Assembly: GCA_038501625.1 (NCBI GenBank)
Contig: JAZAYU010000011.1
Coordinates: 12,284,849 to 12,348,848 of the forward strand
DNA: 64,000 bases
From: Corbicula japonica
Taxonomy: Eukaryota; Mollusca; Bivalvia; Venerida; Cyrenidae
Direction of reading: 5' to 3'
This document shows positions 35,655 through 46,750 of the stretch, in pieces. A program made the translations under genes and the position numbers. Position 1 is the stretch's first letter; each line of letters starts with the position of its first letter. A model generated the notes under the pieces. The model ran no database searches. It saw nothing but the letters and a program-made list of their open reading frames with translations, and was not told the origin of the DNA.

Positions 35655-38600
35655 CATTGCGGTAAGCCTTAAAGCATTATAACATATAGAAATAAGATTT
35701 TCAGATTATTTATGTTTTTCACTGCAAAGGGGTCAATTCAAATTCAAAACGCATCAAACCATTCATTAAAAAAAATCATATTTGAATATACTAAGCATGT
35801 ATATAAAGCATGTAGATTTCATTGAAAAAATAGAAGATATTCACTTTTTATTTGAAACTGGCTCAATCGGTTTTAACAATGAGGCGAGTTTTTTTATTTT
35901 AAAATTTGAAATACCTGTTTACTAGGAGAAGAGAAAATTTAAGTATTTTGAAGAGAAATATTTTTTCCGAACGCCTGGTAGCAAAAATATAAGAAGAAGA
36001 AATCTTCAAATTCCGTTGGAACAAATATTTTAGCTTTTGTCATGCAAATTAATGTTTTAATATAAGTTAAGCAACTAATTAACAACAAAGTCGGTGAACG
36101 TTCAGTTTACCTGTAAAACTATGCTATTCTTGTCTAAAAGTTCTAAATTGCGTACCTAACGCTAATTGCAAAGCACGTCCGTGGCCTTGAACAGGAATTG
36201 AAGGATCGTCGGTGGCATGTTTTGTATCTTCCCATAAAAAGAAGAGCAATTCACGCTAAATTACCGCACTTTGTGATAAAAGCATGAACCATTTGGCATA
36301 TAAATTTAAATATGGGGCCTGCGGTTGCATTCAAGATTATCCTCATTTAAGAAAAATAAAGTAAACAAAAGAGAAAATGATGACTTTGTACAAATTAAGC
36401 CTCATCAATGAATTTTAATTTTTAAATAATAAGACAAACACACATTTTTTTTCTATGAAAATTTACCGTTTCTAAGCTCGGTACATGGTTTTTATGGCAT
36501 TTAACAGACATTTAACAGATACATATGTCACTTCATTAAACAGATTTTTCCATCCGTTTAAAGTAAGCTCGGTATATGTTGAAGTGTTGTCATGTGTGTG
36601 GTCCACGTGTTTATATGTCCGTAGTCATGTTGTCTTCAAATCCAAGGTCAAACAAAGACTTGAAACGGGATGTACGTACCTTGGGTCACCAAACTTTGTA
36701 TGTGGGTGGTCATGTTTTGAAGACGTCTTTTGTTGTTGTTTTTGGGTTTGGCCAATGTCATGGTAATTTCCCAAAAGTAGGCTTCTGATTAATAAACGAA
36801 TTATGACTTAAGAAACAGGATCGCAATTTTGTTAATGAATTGTTACAAGCAGCTGGAGGGCTATATTGATTTTTGGGTCAGCAGGTCAGCCTGCAAGTTA
36901 ATAGTGAACTTGAAAAAAATGGTATCACTTTTGAAGAATCACAAAATATGGATAAAATATTGATCTGGACCAGTAGTCTTTGAAGGTCCAAGGTCAAGTT
37001 CATAGTGATTTCAAACGAACATTTGAGTTCGGTTAACAATTAGAGTTTAGTGTCGTCTGAGTTTTACAATAATTCACGATATGTATATTTTACGTTTTTA
37101 CATTTGTGTAAATCGTTAAATTTGTAGTTCCTTTTTGAAATAGGTCGTTTAAATACTACATGCCCTTTTTAGTCGAGTTACGAGATGTAGGAAGAGGCTG
37201 TGTTTTCTGAACGTGACTGTTCCTTTTAAGTGTTTCTAGCTTTATTACAAGTAAATCTCATTCTAGAGTCCAAGGATGGGGCTGCATGATATAAACGTAC
37301 TGATTATTCATGTACTAAGTATTTTTTTCTTTTTGTACATTAGAACTATTTCTAGTGAATGCAATACATACATTCTTCTTCTGTAATAAAATGAATTATT
37401 TCAAAACCTGCATTAACCTCCTTTGAAGTGAAACAGTTTTGATTAACGGTACAAAAGATTAAGACTAGACGAAAACAATAAATGCCACAGCTTGAGACGG
37501 TTAATATCCATCACTAGGTTGCAAGTATTTTGATACAGAGACTGATATCAAATAAGTTGATGTGTGTATTACATATATGTTTATTCAAAGTTGCTGAAGA
37601 TGGATACATTTTTTGAAATATTTTTAATGTTTTGGAAACATTCGTCTATATATGTGTAAACTTTTTGAAGAGATTTAATATTTTTATTTAGCGCTTAAGT
37701 ACACAGTTCAATGAGGAAGACTAAACTGGAAACTATGTCATCATTAAAGAGGATCAAATTAAGGTTGTTGTGCAAATGTCAATACAAGGTTCCAATACGT
37801 ATCTTAAGGTTTAAAACAGCTAACCACTGTATCCGAGGCCTGCAAAGCATCCATGTCGCTGTTTCAGAGTGCCTATCAACCTAAATGCTTTGTCTAAAAT
37901 GTTTCAACTAGATGAAAAGGGAACTTTGACAGCCTAACAAATATGAAAATATTTCCTCAACATTGGCTTTCAGTTTGTAACAAGCCTTTAGGAATTAACC
38001 ACGTAAACTGGACTTAAAGTTCAGTTTCAAACATAGGAATATCCCATTTTTTCAATTATCAGTATCATCCGTTTACTTTTCATAATTGCTTGCATGTATG
38101 CGATTATGCATTTTATAAACAATTTTTGAAAACAAACTCTTGTTGGAGCATCAAAAGTAATGCGTTATAAAAGTAATAAAAGTTTCCTGACGACTCATAT
38201 CTTTGCCATAATGCTATTGAAAGTCGTATCAAAAGAAAAGACATAACTAAATCGATTATACAGTAATTTCAAGTGGCTTTGTACTCAATGATGTATCTGA
38301 GGCAAGGGTAAAAGATCATAAAACTGAGACTGAACACCAGTCACATATCTCAAGAATCTGATTTGTAGAAATGAAGATTACTCATTTGCTTGAGATATAA
38401 GACTGGTTTTCATTTTAAGTTTTATTACCTTTGCACATATTATTGTCAAATTAAACAGTTATACGAAGGAAATATAATACCACTAGGAGACCTAATTTTC
38501 TTTTGATTTGTTTAATGAAAATTCTTGCAACCATCATGTAAGAAGCGGTGAAGCAATGCATAAATAACTCGAAGCGACTTTTTACTGCAAGAATAGAACC

Positions 38601-39710
38601 TTGCTCTGTGGCTTTCAAGTAAACTCCAAAGTGATAAAAACTATAGATAACTTTTCAGTGAACGTTGAAATACGTGAAATGCGGTAACCCTCATGTTTTC
38701 TTCTTCGGTTTTTGTTAATGATTTTTATCTATAAACATAGAAGGTATGTATTAATGTCTTTTCATTTTGATGTTATTATACAAAGTCGAAAGGGAGATGA
38801 CTCAGTGTACATTAAACAACTAAGTAGTTAAATTAATTCAATAGGCCTTCACGAGTTTTCCTTTTGTTTTGCCTCACGAAATTCCTTATCAGAAACAAAT
38901 GTCGAATAGTTATTGAAACACATACAATACCACCTTGCCAATCAGAAGGTTGCTCTGTTGTTGTTGCCTTTACTAACCTCATTGACAAGAAGGCGGGGAA
39001 GGAATTTAAGAGTTTATTTAATGTTATAGGAAAATCTGAACCGGTGCAAATGAACTCTAAATCTTTTAAATATTTCTGCAATCATCATTCACTGTGTCCT
39101 TGCCTGTGATCGATCATCAAGTACCAGATAAATTTGCTATAATTTATAGATAACCCAAAGGCCATACAAATACGACTACAGCGCCAACTATGCTAGAGAC
39201 AGACTCAGTACGTGCTAGAGGCCCCCAGTAAAAAGAATAGTTCAAGTATCTCAATATCTACCACCCTCGATGATTTACATCCGCGTGGTATGAAATTAGC
39301 ATCAAAAGAGATAATTGAAAATCAGATAACTTCATTGAAGTTATTGAAGGTTTAATTTTTATTTTTAAATTTGATGAGGTACGGAATTTGTAACTTGTAC
39401 CACGTTATTCTAATAACTTTAAGATTTTAGAAATTAAACAACTATAATTTTCACACTTAAAAAAGATGCCTGATTTTCGAAATTGTATGCCTTTGTTTTG
39501 TTTAGTTTTATTCATATGTAAGAATGGGTTTGCCCTGTACGAAAAAATTAATTGAATAGAATAGAATTTTGACAGGGGATCTGAGAAAATAAATGCTGCA
39601 TGTCACAGGAAACGGTAAAGGCAAACAGTATATCCTAACGGTGCTTGAATTCATAGAAATACCATTAACATCCAGAAGTATAAGCGACCTTAAAAAGACG
39701 TTAATAAAAC
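35655..39710 (+). repeat. Duplicon unit 3, second part
   Basis: Similarity to units 1 and 2 resumes at the equivalent of about 1,318, then skips the RT-like element (equivalent of 1,348-2,479) and continues to the equivalent of 6,341. It carries a hairpin element at 38,301-38,436. It has about 145 bp (36,483-36,625) missing from units 1 and 2. It also has the 47-bp stretch (39,198-39,244) that unit 2 has and unit 1 lacks. No gene is seen. Confidence 0.85.
38301..38436. repeat. Hairpin MITE-like element, copy 8
   Basis: Unit 3 counterpart of 4,951-5,083: 'aaagatcataaaact' left, 'agttttattacctttg' right, inner arms 'cagtcacatatctcaag' and 'cttgagatataagactg'. Confidence 0.8.
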
Positions 39711-40083
39711 GAAAGTAGAAATCTTGCAAATCTAGTTTCGTTTTGAACCAGGAAGTAAGTTCTCCTTGAATTTCTTGAAAACCTAAAACATCATTTTGAT
39801 GAATTGGCACTTAACATTGTAGACCAGCATATACTTATTTCAGGTATGAGTTGCTTTGGTATATTGTCCATGAATTTCAGAGTTCTCATGCAAACGATTT
39901 TTCTTTTGTTTTAGTATGTGCTTGGTAATTAGAACATGAATTAGACTAAATTGAGCTTGCAAACATTAACTACATCCTTAGCTAAATACATTTCTTTACT
40001 AAAATCTAGGTGGCAATAAGTATTTCCCCCAAAATTCATTTTTGAAATTTTAGCCATTTACAATGTTTGCGACCCCTTAGTGT
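39711..40083. repeat. Right half of a longer palindrome, unit 3
   Basis: After the equivalent of 6,341 the sequence jumps to the palindrome spacer (equivalent of about 6,965) in the same orientation and reads the right arm to about 39,907. It then continues as the reverse complement of unit 1's left flank, about 6,795 back to 6,608. The right arm is thus about 190 bp longer than in unit 1, and the left arm is missing. Confidence 0.8.
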
Positions 40084-40582
40084 AGGTGAGGAAGTGTAAG
40101 GTATCGTTCAACAGTAAAGACTTTCTGTGTTGCAAGTGATTATCATTTTTTGTTAAATTATATACACTCGTCAAAAGTTCTAAGTGCACACTTTTCAATG
40201 TTAAATATCGCAAAGTAAAATTATCATATTAATTCAAAAAAGAAGTTTGACATTATGTTAAATATGATCAAACAATAAAAATTATTTGAAAACTGTGCAT
40301 TTGTTTTACGTAGTACGTCATCTACGTCGGCATACGCTATTTATGCCTAATCCCCGTGCGGCAATCGAAATTGAACTTTTTACATCCGATTTTGTTTTCC
40401 ACATATTTACCGACACCGGACAATCTAAAAACACACACCAAAGTTTTATAACTATGGAACGTTTGACGACTGTTAGCCACGAAAGTGCCGTCAAAATGCT
40501 CTTAACTGGCACCACTTTTAATTTTTTGTAAAACATCCTGATGTTATTCGTAAATAAAAAATAAATGCATCATTTTTGCATA

Positions 40583-41602
40583 CGAGGTACAGTCAGAAAG
40601 TTCCCGGACTGGTCCTTTTAAACAAATTATTGACTTCGGATCCTCACAAAATTTAGCATGCATGTATTTCTATTAAAATCTAATATCAACAGCTATGAAA
40701 AGGTAGGTTTGAACAAGTATTTGAATTTATTTTTTCACATTTAGCATGTCCACAACCATAATACGGAGCACTTCAGAATTTGCCTTATTTTGCAATGAGA
40801 TGACTACATTCTTTTTGAAGTTTCTCAAAATAACAGCACCAAGACGTCTTTATTTTTCCGCAAGACATCAACGGAACGTTACTAGCTAACAATTACAAAA
40901 TTTTAGCGTGATCGGCTGAAGTATCGCCATTTTGTGAAGTATAATTTCCGCCGTGTAAAAATTCTGAAGCAAGAAAATGACAACGTTAATTGAACGTACG
41001 GAGCAGTGGACAGTAATTAAATTCTCTGCGATGTCTTGTATGACCCCGACTGATACTTGGAAATTCATGAAACAGAAGGATGGCGTTATTAATTGTTCCA
41101 GGACTCTTGTGTTTGAGTGGCACAAACGTTTCCGGAAAGGTAGGGCGGATATTGAGGATAATGCGCGAAGCGGAAGGCCGGGAAATGATGCGCGCTTAGT
41201 CAAAAAGATTAAGGACGTCCTAGCAACTGATCGGCGCAATTCTCTAGATGATATTGCTTACACTGTCGGGCTGTGTCATGGAACTGTTCATAAAATAGTG
41301 ACCCAGGACTTGAACATGAATAAGGTATGTGCGCGCTGGGTTCCTCGTCTGCTGACAGATGAAATGAAAACAACCCTTGCAAACGTCATATGAACGTCAT
41401 GACGTCGCGGAAGTGCTCCGTACATGACATAGTGGGCTATTCTAATGGATCAGAAAACATGTTTATGTTTGTATATTTTACATATATTTATATGTTCTTG
41501 CAGTGGAATAGTTATATTTTGATGTCATATATTTAATTACTGAATCGTACGGAAAATAAAAAAGATATCATGACAGTCCTGGAACTTTTTAACTGTATCT
41601 CG
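40583..41602 (+). mobile_element. Mariner-family element, internally deleted (1,020 bp)
   Basis: Inverted ends of about 31 bp: left CGAGGTACAGTCAGAAAG, right (complement) CGAGATACAGTTAAAAAG, both continuing through 'gttcc.ggactg'. TA dinucleotides lie at 40,581-40,582 and 41,603-41,604. It carries one ORF for the transposase N-terminus only. It sits inside the 40,165-46,642 element. Confidence 0.9.
40977..41393 (+). pseudogene. Mariner transposase, DNA-binding part only (138 aa)
   Basis: ATG to stop encodes the two helix-turn-helix units of a mariner transposase. The first includes 'RTLVFEWHKRFRKGRADI'; then comes the hallmark linker 'EDNARSGRP'; the second is 'SLDDIAYTVGLCHGTVHKI'. Near the end is 'WVPRLLTDEMK', the mariner WVPHxL-type motif with Arg at the His position. 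In full elements the catalytic D,D34D domain follows; here the frame stops 11 residues later and only about 200 bp remain to the inverted end. It may bind transposon ends but cannot cut. I infer an internal deletion of the catalytic region. Confidence 0.85.
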
Positions 41603-41604
41603 TA

Positions 41605-42123
41605 ATTTATCATAATAAGTAAAAATTCAAATGTAATTATTTTCTAGATTGATAACGATGCGTACGTTGAACGTTGACGTTACTCTCTGACGTCATCAAA
41701 TATTTACGCAAAATAACGTAAAAACGAAAATTTGAGAATTGCATTTGTTCGATAAGTGCCCAATAATCAAACTCTAAAACTTAAATTAAAAGAAATCAAC
41801 TAAACTTCAAAACCGAATTAATCGAAAATCATGTTTATTCGGACAAAATACTGTCCGAATTACCGGTCTATTTTATCGAAATAAATAGTTTTTTTCTTTT
41901 GAAAAGGCTGATACACATCAATCATAGAGAATTGCATCGCTAGACCACTAAAAACCCTTTGGCGAAAACCAATTTGAGGAAAATAGAATTTTCTCCTTAA
42001 CATCCACGTTATCACGTTATGGATAAAATAGAGAAGAGCGTGTTGGCTCATCGTCCCCATCAGACTATTAAGAAGCTACAGAAAGTTATTTAAGTGCAAT
42101 GAAATGACAAAACACAACATTTC
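41605..42123. other. Host-element sequence between mariner and LINE
   Basis: AT-rich, with a CRE-like TGACGTCA at about 41,688. The minus-strand ORF 41,860-42,060 has no recognisable motif. Confidence 0.45.
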
Positions 42124-42553
42124 ATTGAGAATTACGGGTTCCAAGGGTTGTCATCGCCGGGGGTGGCAATGTTGGATAAGCTCCCATTGCTTAAAAAGTG
42201 CTCCCAATGGCTTGCGTAAAATATAGCCTCTGACTACCAAGTCCAACTCCTGGCCTGCAAGCGTGGCTTGCAACTAGCCCGGCGGACCTGCTACTACTAA
42301 CAGGAGAAGGGGCGAAGGCGGACCTGTGGCGCCATAACCACTGCTTCGGGTAGATGGAGCTCGTTAGCCAGGGAAGGCAGTCTGTCTAGGAGAAGGAAAA
42401 CTCTTATTCCAAACCAAGGGAGAAAACCCTTCCAAAAACACCACTGCCTTGTGGTCAGTCGTTGGGTCGACAAAGGCTTTGGGAGAGGTAACCCTAATCA
42501 ACCTAGAGAGTTAAAATCGGAGATGCTGGGCCATTGGCTCTCTCTAACAAACC

Positions 42554-43010
42554 ATGGCATCACGTAACTACGCTATGACTACACGATCATATGGTATTCA
42601 TCGGTGTGGTGCTGGATCTTTGGAATGCCTCCAGGGAGATACAGTGCCGGGCTCTGAGTCTCGACAGAGTCCACCCAAAGCTACTGGGGGTCACTCCTTC
42701 TATCGTATCAAGAGAAGAACAAAGGGCTACAACAAGCCAAGGAGGAGGAAAGTCAAACAGCAACACTTCAAAGTGATGCATTGGAATGCAGAAGGAGTCT
42801 TCAACAAAAAGACTGAACTACAGCACTTCCTTCATGAGAATGACATCAATGTCTGTTGCATTCAGGAAACACACCTGCAACCAGCGAAATCCTTTAAGGT
42901 CAGAGGATACCAGTGCTTCCGAAGCGACCGGGCTGGTAGAAAGAAAGGAGGCATCATGACATTAGTCAGACTAAAACGCATATGGATGACTCGGAATTCC
43001 AAGTACTGAG
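42554..43010 (+). pseudogene. LINE ORF: N-terminus and first half of endonuclease
   Basis: ATG after 'aaaccatgg'. The first 75 residues are basic and unassigned ('IKRRTKGYNKPRRRKVKQ'), with no zinc knuckles. The endonuclease starts with 'VMHWNAEGV' (catalytic Asn), then 'NVCCIQETHLQP' (catalytic Glu) and 'RSDRAGRKKGGIMTLVR'. The frame is then lost by a small deletion near 42,976; the next frame resumes at 'THMDDSEFQVLSLRK'. Confidence 0.85.
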
Positions 43011-44175
43011 CCTCAGAAAGAATGACTTCGAACTGACTCTTGTGAACATGTACTCTCCAAACGACAAAGCTCTATCCGTAGACCATATTCCAACAGAGGC
43101 AACAAACTTCATGGTTGTTGGAGACTTCAATAGTCACTCACAAAGCTGGGGATATGACCACTTGGACAGCCGTGGAGAGGAAGTGGAGACCTGGCAGGAT
43201 GACAACAGGCTGAATCTCATCAATCAGCCGGAGGATCCCCCAACTTTTTACTCCAGAAGATGGCACACAACATCAACGCCTGACCTTGCCTTCTGTACTG
43301 ACGACATACATGGACATGTCCAGAGGGAAGTCTCTGAACAGCTTGGAGGCAGTGATCATCGCCCAGTCCACCTCATATTGGACCACACTGTCTCTACGTC
43401 ATCTAGCCTACCCAGATGGAAATACAAGAAGGCCGATTGGTCCCTTTTCCAGTCTGTGAGTGATGAACTCTGCACAGACATCAGAGTTGAAGGCAGAGAC
43501 ATAAACAACATAGTCAGAGACTTTAATCAATGTATCCTCAAGTCAGCACAGAAGTCCATCCCTAGAGGTGCGAGGAAAGACTACAAGCCATACTGGAGTG
43601 AGCAGTTAGAGGAGCTGCTAACCAAGTTGTCCGAAGCCAGACTGGAAGCCGAAAACAATCCCTCACAGGAGGCGAACCTCAACCTACAGCATGTCAAGGC
43701 CAAATTCCTCAGGCATAAGCTAGAGGCCCAAAGAATAAGCTGGAGAAACAGGACAGCTTCACTTAACCTCGAGAGAGATGGCCGTAAGTTGTGGTGGTTA
43801 ACGAAACAACTGAACGACGACCAAGACAAAGCGAGAGGCCCAGTCACCTTGGAAGAGGAAGGAGAGCTGTTAATGGGCAAACAAGCGGCAAATGTCTTTG
43901 CCCAAAACTACAGAGATGTCAGTGACATCCCCATCAACAGAGAACGACAGAGAGAAGCCAGAAGAGAACAAAGAGACAGGAAAACAGCTAAGGGTACTTC
44001 AGTGTGTATGGACTCGCGCCTGACACTACACGAGCTACAGACAGCTCTCAGACAGCTGAAGACAAAAAAATCTCCAGGTCCAGACGGTATCACCAACGAG
44101 ATGCTGTCACACTTGGGCAATACAGCAATGTGCAAACTCCTGGACATCTACAACTACAGCGACAGGCGACAATGA
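42982..44175 (+). pseudogene. LINE ORF: second half of endonuclease and start of RT
   Basis: Motifs: 'LVNMYSPND', 'VVGDFNSHSQSWGYD' (Asp/Asn active-site pair), 'TPDLAFC' and 'GGSDHRPVHL' (SDH catalytic His), completing an APE-type endonuclease. A long helical linker rich in Glu, Arg and Gln follows, then 'LKTKKSPGPDGITNEML', the block that precedes the RT. The frame ends at 44,173 because of a small deletion; the neighbouring frame continues with 'MIPILKKGKDPKKAASYRP'. Confidence 0.85.
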
Positions 44176-46018
44176 TCCCTATACTCAAGAAAGGGAAGGA
44201 CCCAAAGAAGGCAGCCAGCTACCGTCCGATCAGCCTCATCAGCTGTGTAGTAAAGACAATGGAGAGGATTGTGAATGCACGCCTGAAGTGGTACCTGTGA
44301 ACCAACGACCTGCTGGCATCTGAACAGGCTGATTTCCGACAATTTCGTCCCACAGAAGACCAGACTACATACCTAGCACAGGAAGTCGAAGATGCCTTTC
44401 AAGAAAACAAGGTGGTCCTTACAGCATGGATCGACCTACAGAGAGCATTCGACAAAGTCTGGACAGAAGGGCTAAAAGTGAAGCTCATGAGGAATGGAGT
44501 TGGTGGGGCCATGCTGCAATGGATCAACTCGTATCTATTCAACAGAAGAGCCAGAGTCAGCCTGAGCCAAGCCAACAGTAGGAAGTTCCTGCTACGCCAT
44601 GGTGTCCCACAGGGTAGAGTCCTGTCCCCGACACTCTTCCTGGTCTTCATCAATGACCTAGTGTCTGAACTGCCAAAGGGAGTTTATGCTGCTCTCTATG
44701 CTGATGACCTGGTGCTATGGTGCAAAGAAGAACATGCCTCTACAGCCACGTACAGAATGCAAGGAGCTATGGACACACTTGCAGCATGGGCCGAAGACTG
44801 GTGCGTTACGATCAACAAGGAGAAGTCGTCTACCACACTGTTCACCTTTTCAACAAAACAGAAAGCTGGGAAGGTTATGCTGGCTGGAACACTGCTGAAG
44901 GAGGAAGACGAAGCCACATACCTTGGGGTCACGTTTGATAAGCGGCAGACTTGGAAACCACACATCAACCGTGTAGAAGGGACGGCACGAAGAAAACTAG
45001 CCATGATGCGCAAACTTGCTGGAACAACCTGGGGTGCGAATGAGCAAATATTGAAGACCATCTATCAGGGCACAGTACGACCTACAATGGAATATAGCTC
45101 AGCCACATGGTCCACAACAGCCAAGACGAACCAGCAAGCCTTAGACAAAGTACAAAATCAGGCATTGCGCATTATCACAGGGGCCACCAAGTCTACACCA
45201 ATTGCCTTCATGGAGAAACTGACTGGAATCCAACCACTTCATGAAAGAAGACAAACCAAAGTCCTTCTCCAGGCAAACAAGTACAAGTCGCTCCCAGATC
45301 ACCCCATGAGGAACAGGCTTGAGGGATTCACCAAGAACCGCCTTAAGCGCTCCAGCTTTGTACATGAAGCAAAGAAGCTGAATAGAGAGTATTCCTCTGA
45401 ACTAAACATACAGACAATTCCATTGGGCCGAGCAGAAATCACCAACCCTACAGCCAATGACCTGTCTGCAGTGAAAGTGGCACTTGCTATTCCTGGACTT
45501 GACACGGGCAAACAAGAAAATGAAACCATCCGTAGAAGTCTGACACTTGCGACTATCTACGCAGACTATCCTTTAGACAGATGGACCCATGTATATACAG
45601 ATGGGTCAGCCACTGGAGCTATTAAGGATGGAGGCGCTAGTATTCATATAACATTCCCGTCAGGCCAGAAATCGGCCCATTACATTGCCACTGGGAAGCA
45701 CTGTAGCAACTACAGAGCAGAGACTGAAGCGCTCATGAAGGCAGTCTCTCTGATTGAAGACTCAGCAGAAGAGGTAACCTCTGTAGTCTTCCTCACAGAC
45801 GCAAGATCAGTTCTGGAGGCTCTGCAAAGCAACAATGTTCCTGAGCTAGCACAAGCCGTAAACAAGCTTGGGTCTTCTCGCAATGTTGCTCTTCAGTGGA
45901 TACCATCTCACTGTGGAGTGCCCGGAAATGAGGAGGCTGACAAGCTGGCTAGGCTAGGAGCCCAGTTAGAGCAACCAGATAACAAGGTGACATACAAGGA
46001 GAAAGCCTCCATTTTAAG
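44172..46018 (+). pseudogene. LINE ORF: reverse transcriptase and RNase H
   Basis: 'ATMIPILKKGKDPKKAASYR' and 'PISLISCVVKTMERIV' are RT fingers. A TGA at 44,298-44,300 interrupts, then the same frame reads on to 'AWIDLQRAFDKVW' (catalytic Asp), 'HGVPQGRVLSPTLFLVFIND' and 'ALYADDLVLW' (YADD at 44,697-44,708). RNase H follows: 'HVYTDGSATG' (Asp at 45,600), 'NYRAETEALMKAV' (Glu), 'VFLTDARSVLEAL' (Asp) and 'IPSHCGVPGNEEADKLA' (His and last Asp), so all four metal-binding positions are present. The enzyme pair would copy the RNA and remove it. Only the TGA and edge frameshifts disable it, so this is a young copy. Confidence 0.9.
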
Positions 46019-46342
46019 GCTCTCACAAAGACCAGACAGGAAGCAGATGCCTACTACTTGTTAAACAGACCAGAGCAGGTGGTGATGGTGAGGCTACACT
46101 CAGGGCATAACAGACTGAATGCACACATGTGTAGGAAGTATAAATTGGTGCCATCCCCAATATGTCCCTGCGGAGAAGAGGACCAGACTGCAGAGCACAT
46201 CCTCCATTGATGTAAACGATACGACCAGGAGCGAGAAGCAACGTGGCCACAAGGTGCAACAATCCAGCAGAAACTGTATGGAGATGTTGACGACCTACGG
46301 AGGACCACAACTTTCATCGCGGATGCTGGAGTGGTCGTGTAG
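46014..46342 (+). pseudogene. LINE ORF: C-terminal Cys/His motif
   Basis: After a one-base shift near 46,014 the frame reads 'ALTKTRQEADAYYLL', 'MVRLHSGHNRLNAHM', then 'CPCGEEDQTAEHILH' followed by a TGA (46,208) and then 'CKRYDQER'. This is the C-x-C-G...H...C motif typical of I and Jockey group C-termini. The reading ends at TAG 46,340-46,342, leaving only 22 bp to the 3' end. Confidence 0.8.
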
Positions 46343-46376
46343 AGCGAACGCCAAGAAGAAGAAGATTGAGAATTAC

Positions 46377-46613
46377 ATCACATTTTGATGATAAAAAGAT
46401 GAAAAAATGATCACAACTTATAGCGGATGCAATGATTATTTACTTGAGAATTGCAATCTGTGTACCAGTGAGCTGAACATGTTCTTATTTTTTAATTGCG
46501 CTAAGCAGATTCCAGTTTGTTTGTGTGGGTTAATAGGATATTGACACTCCTTCATTATAATTTATAATATTTTGAAAGATTCTATCAAAGAGTTCGGAAA
46601 ATCAACATTTATT
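46377..46613. other. Right part of the host TA-flanked element
   Basis: AT-rich remainder of the 40,165-46,642 element; nothing coding seen. Confidence 0.5.
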
Positions 46614-46750
46614 AAGTGTGCACTTAGAACTTTTGACTAGTGTATGTTATTATACTATACTTATGAGATGTCTTGTCATCAATTTGCCAGATTTATTCAG
46701 TGTTGACAACAAATCTCGACATGAATGCGGCAGCGATTGTAAACAGAATT

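Larger units (their letters stand above)
42136..46364 (+). mobile_element. I-group-like LINE, near full length (4,229 bp)
   Basis: Bounded by a perfect 12-bp target-site duplication ATTGAGAATTAC (42,124-42,135 and 46,365-46,376). The 5' leader is 418 bp; the 3' end is 'cgccaagaagaagaag', a short GAA tail. One protein with endonuclease, reverse transcriptase, RNase H and a terminal Cys/His motif fills the rest, broken by a few lesions. RNase H after the RT points to the I superclade (I, Nimb, Ingi and relatives); the exact clade is not resolved by eye. GC content is visibly higher than the surroundings, consistent with later arrival. Confidence 0.9.
40165..46642. mobile_element. TA-flanked inverted-ended element, host of two nested insertions
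   Basis: Left end CACTCGTCAAAAGTTC and right end GAACTTTTGACTAGTG are inverted over about 30 bp ('taagtgcacactt' follows on the inside). Each is flanked by TA, as expected for the Tc1/mariner superfamily. Without the nested mariner (1,020 bp) and LINE (4,229 bp) the host would be about 1.2 kb. Short ORFs in its own sequence (40,286-40,536; 41,860-42,060 minus) show no transposase motif, so it is probably non-autonomous or decayed. Confidence 0.75.

Noticed and set aside
44412..46064. 550-residue ORF as a host gene
   Set aside because: It has RT and RNase H motifs and lies inside a LINE bounded by a perfect target duplication.
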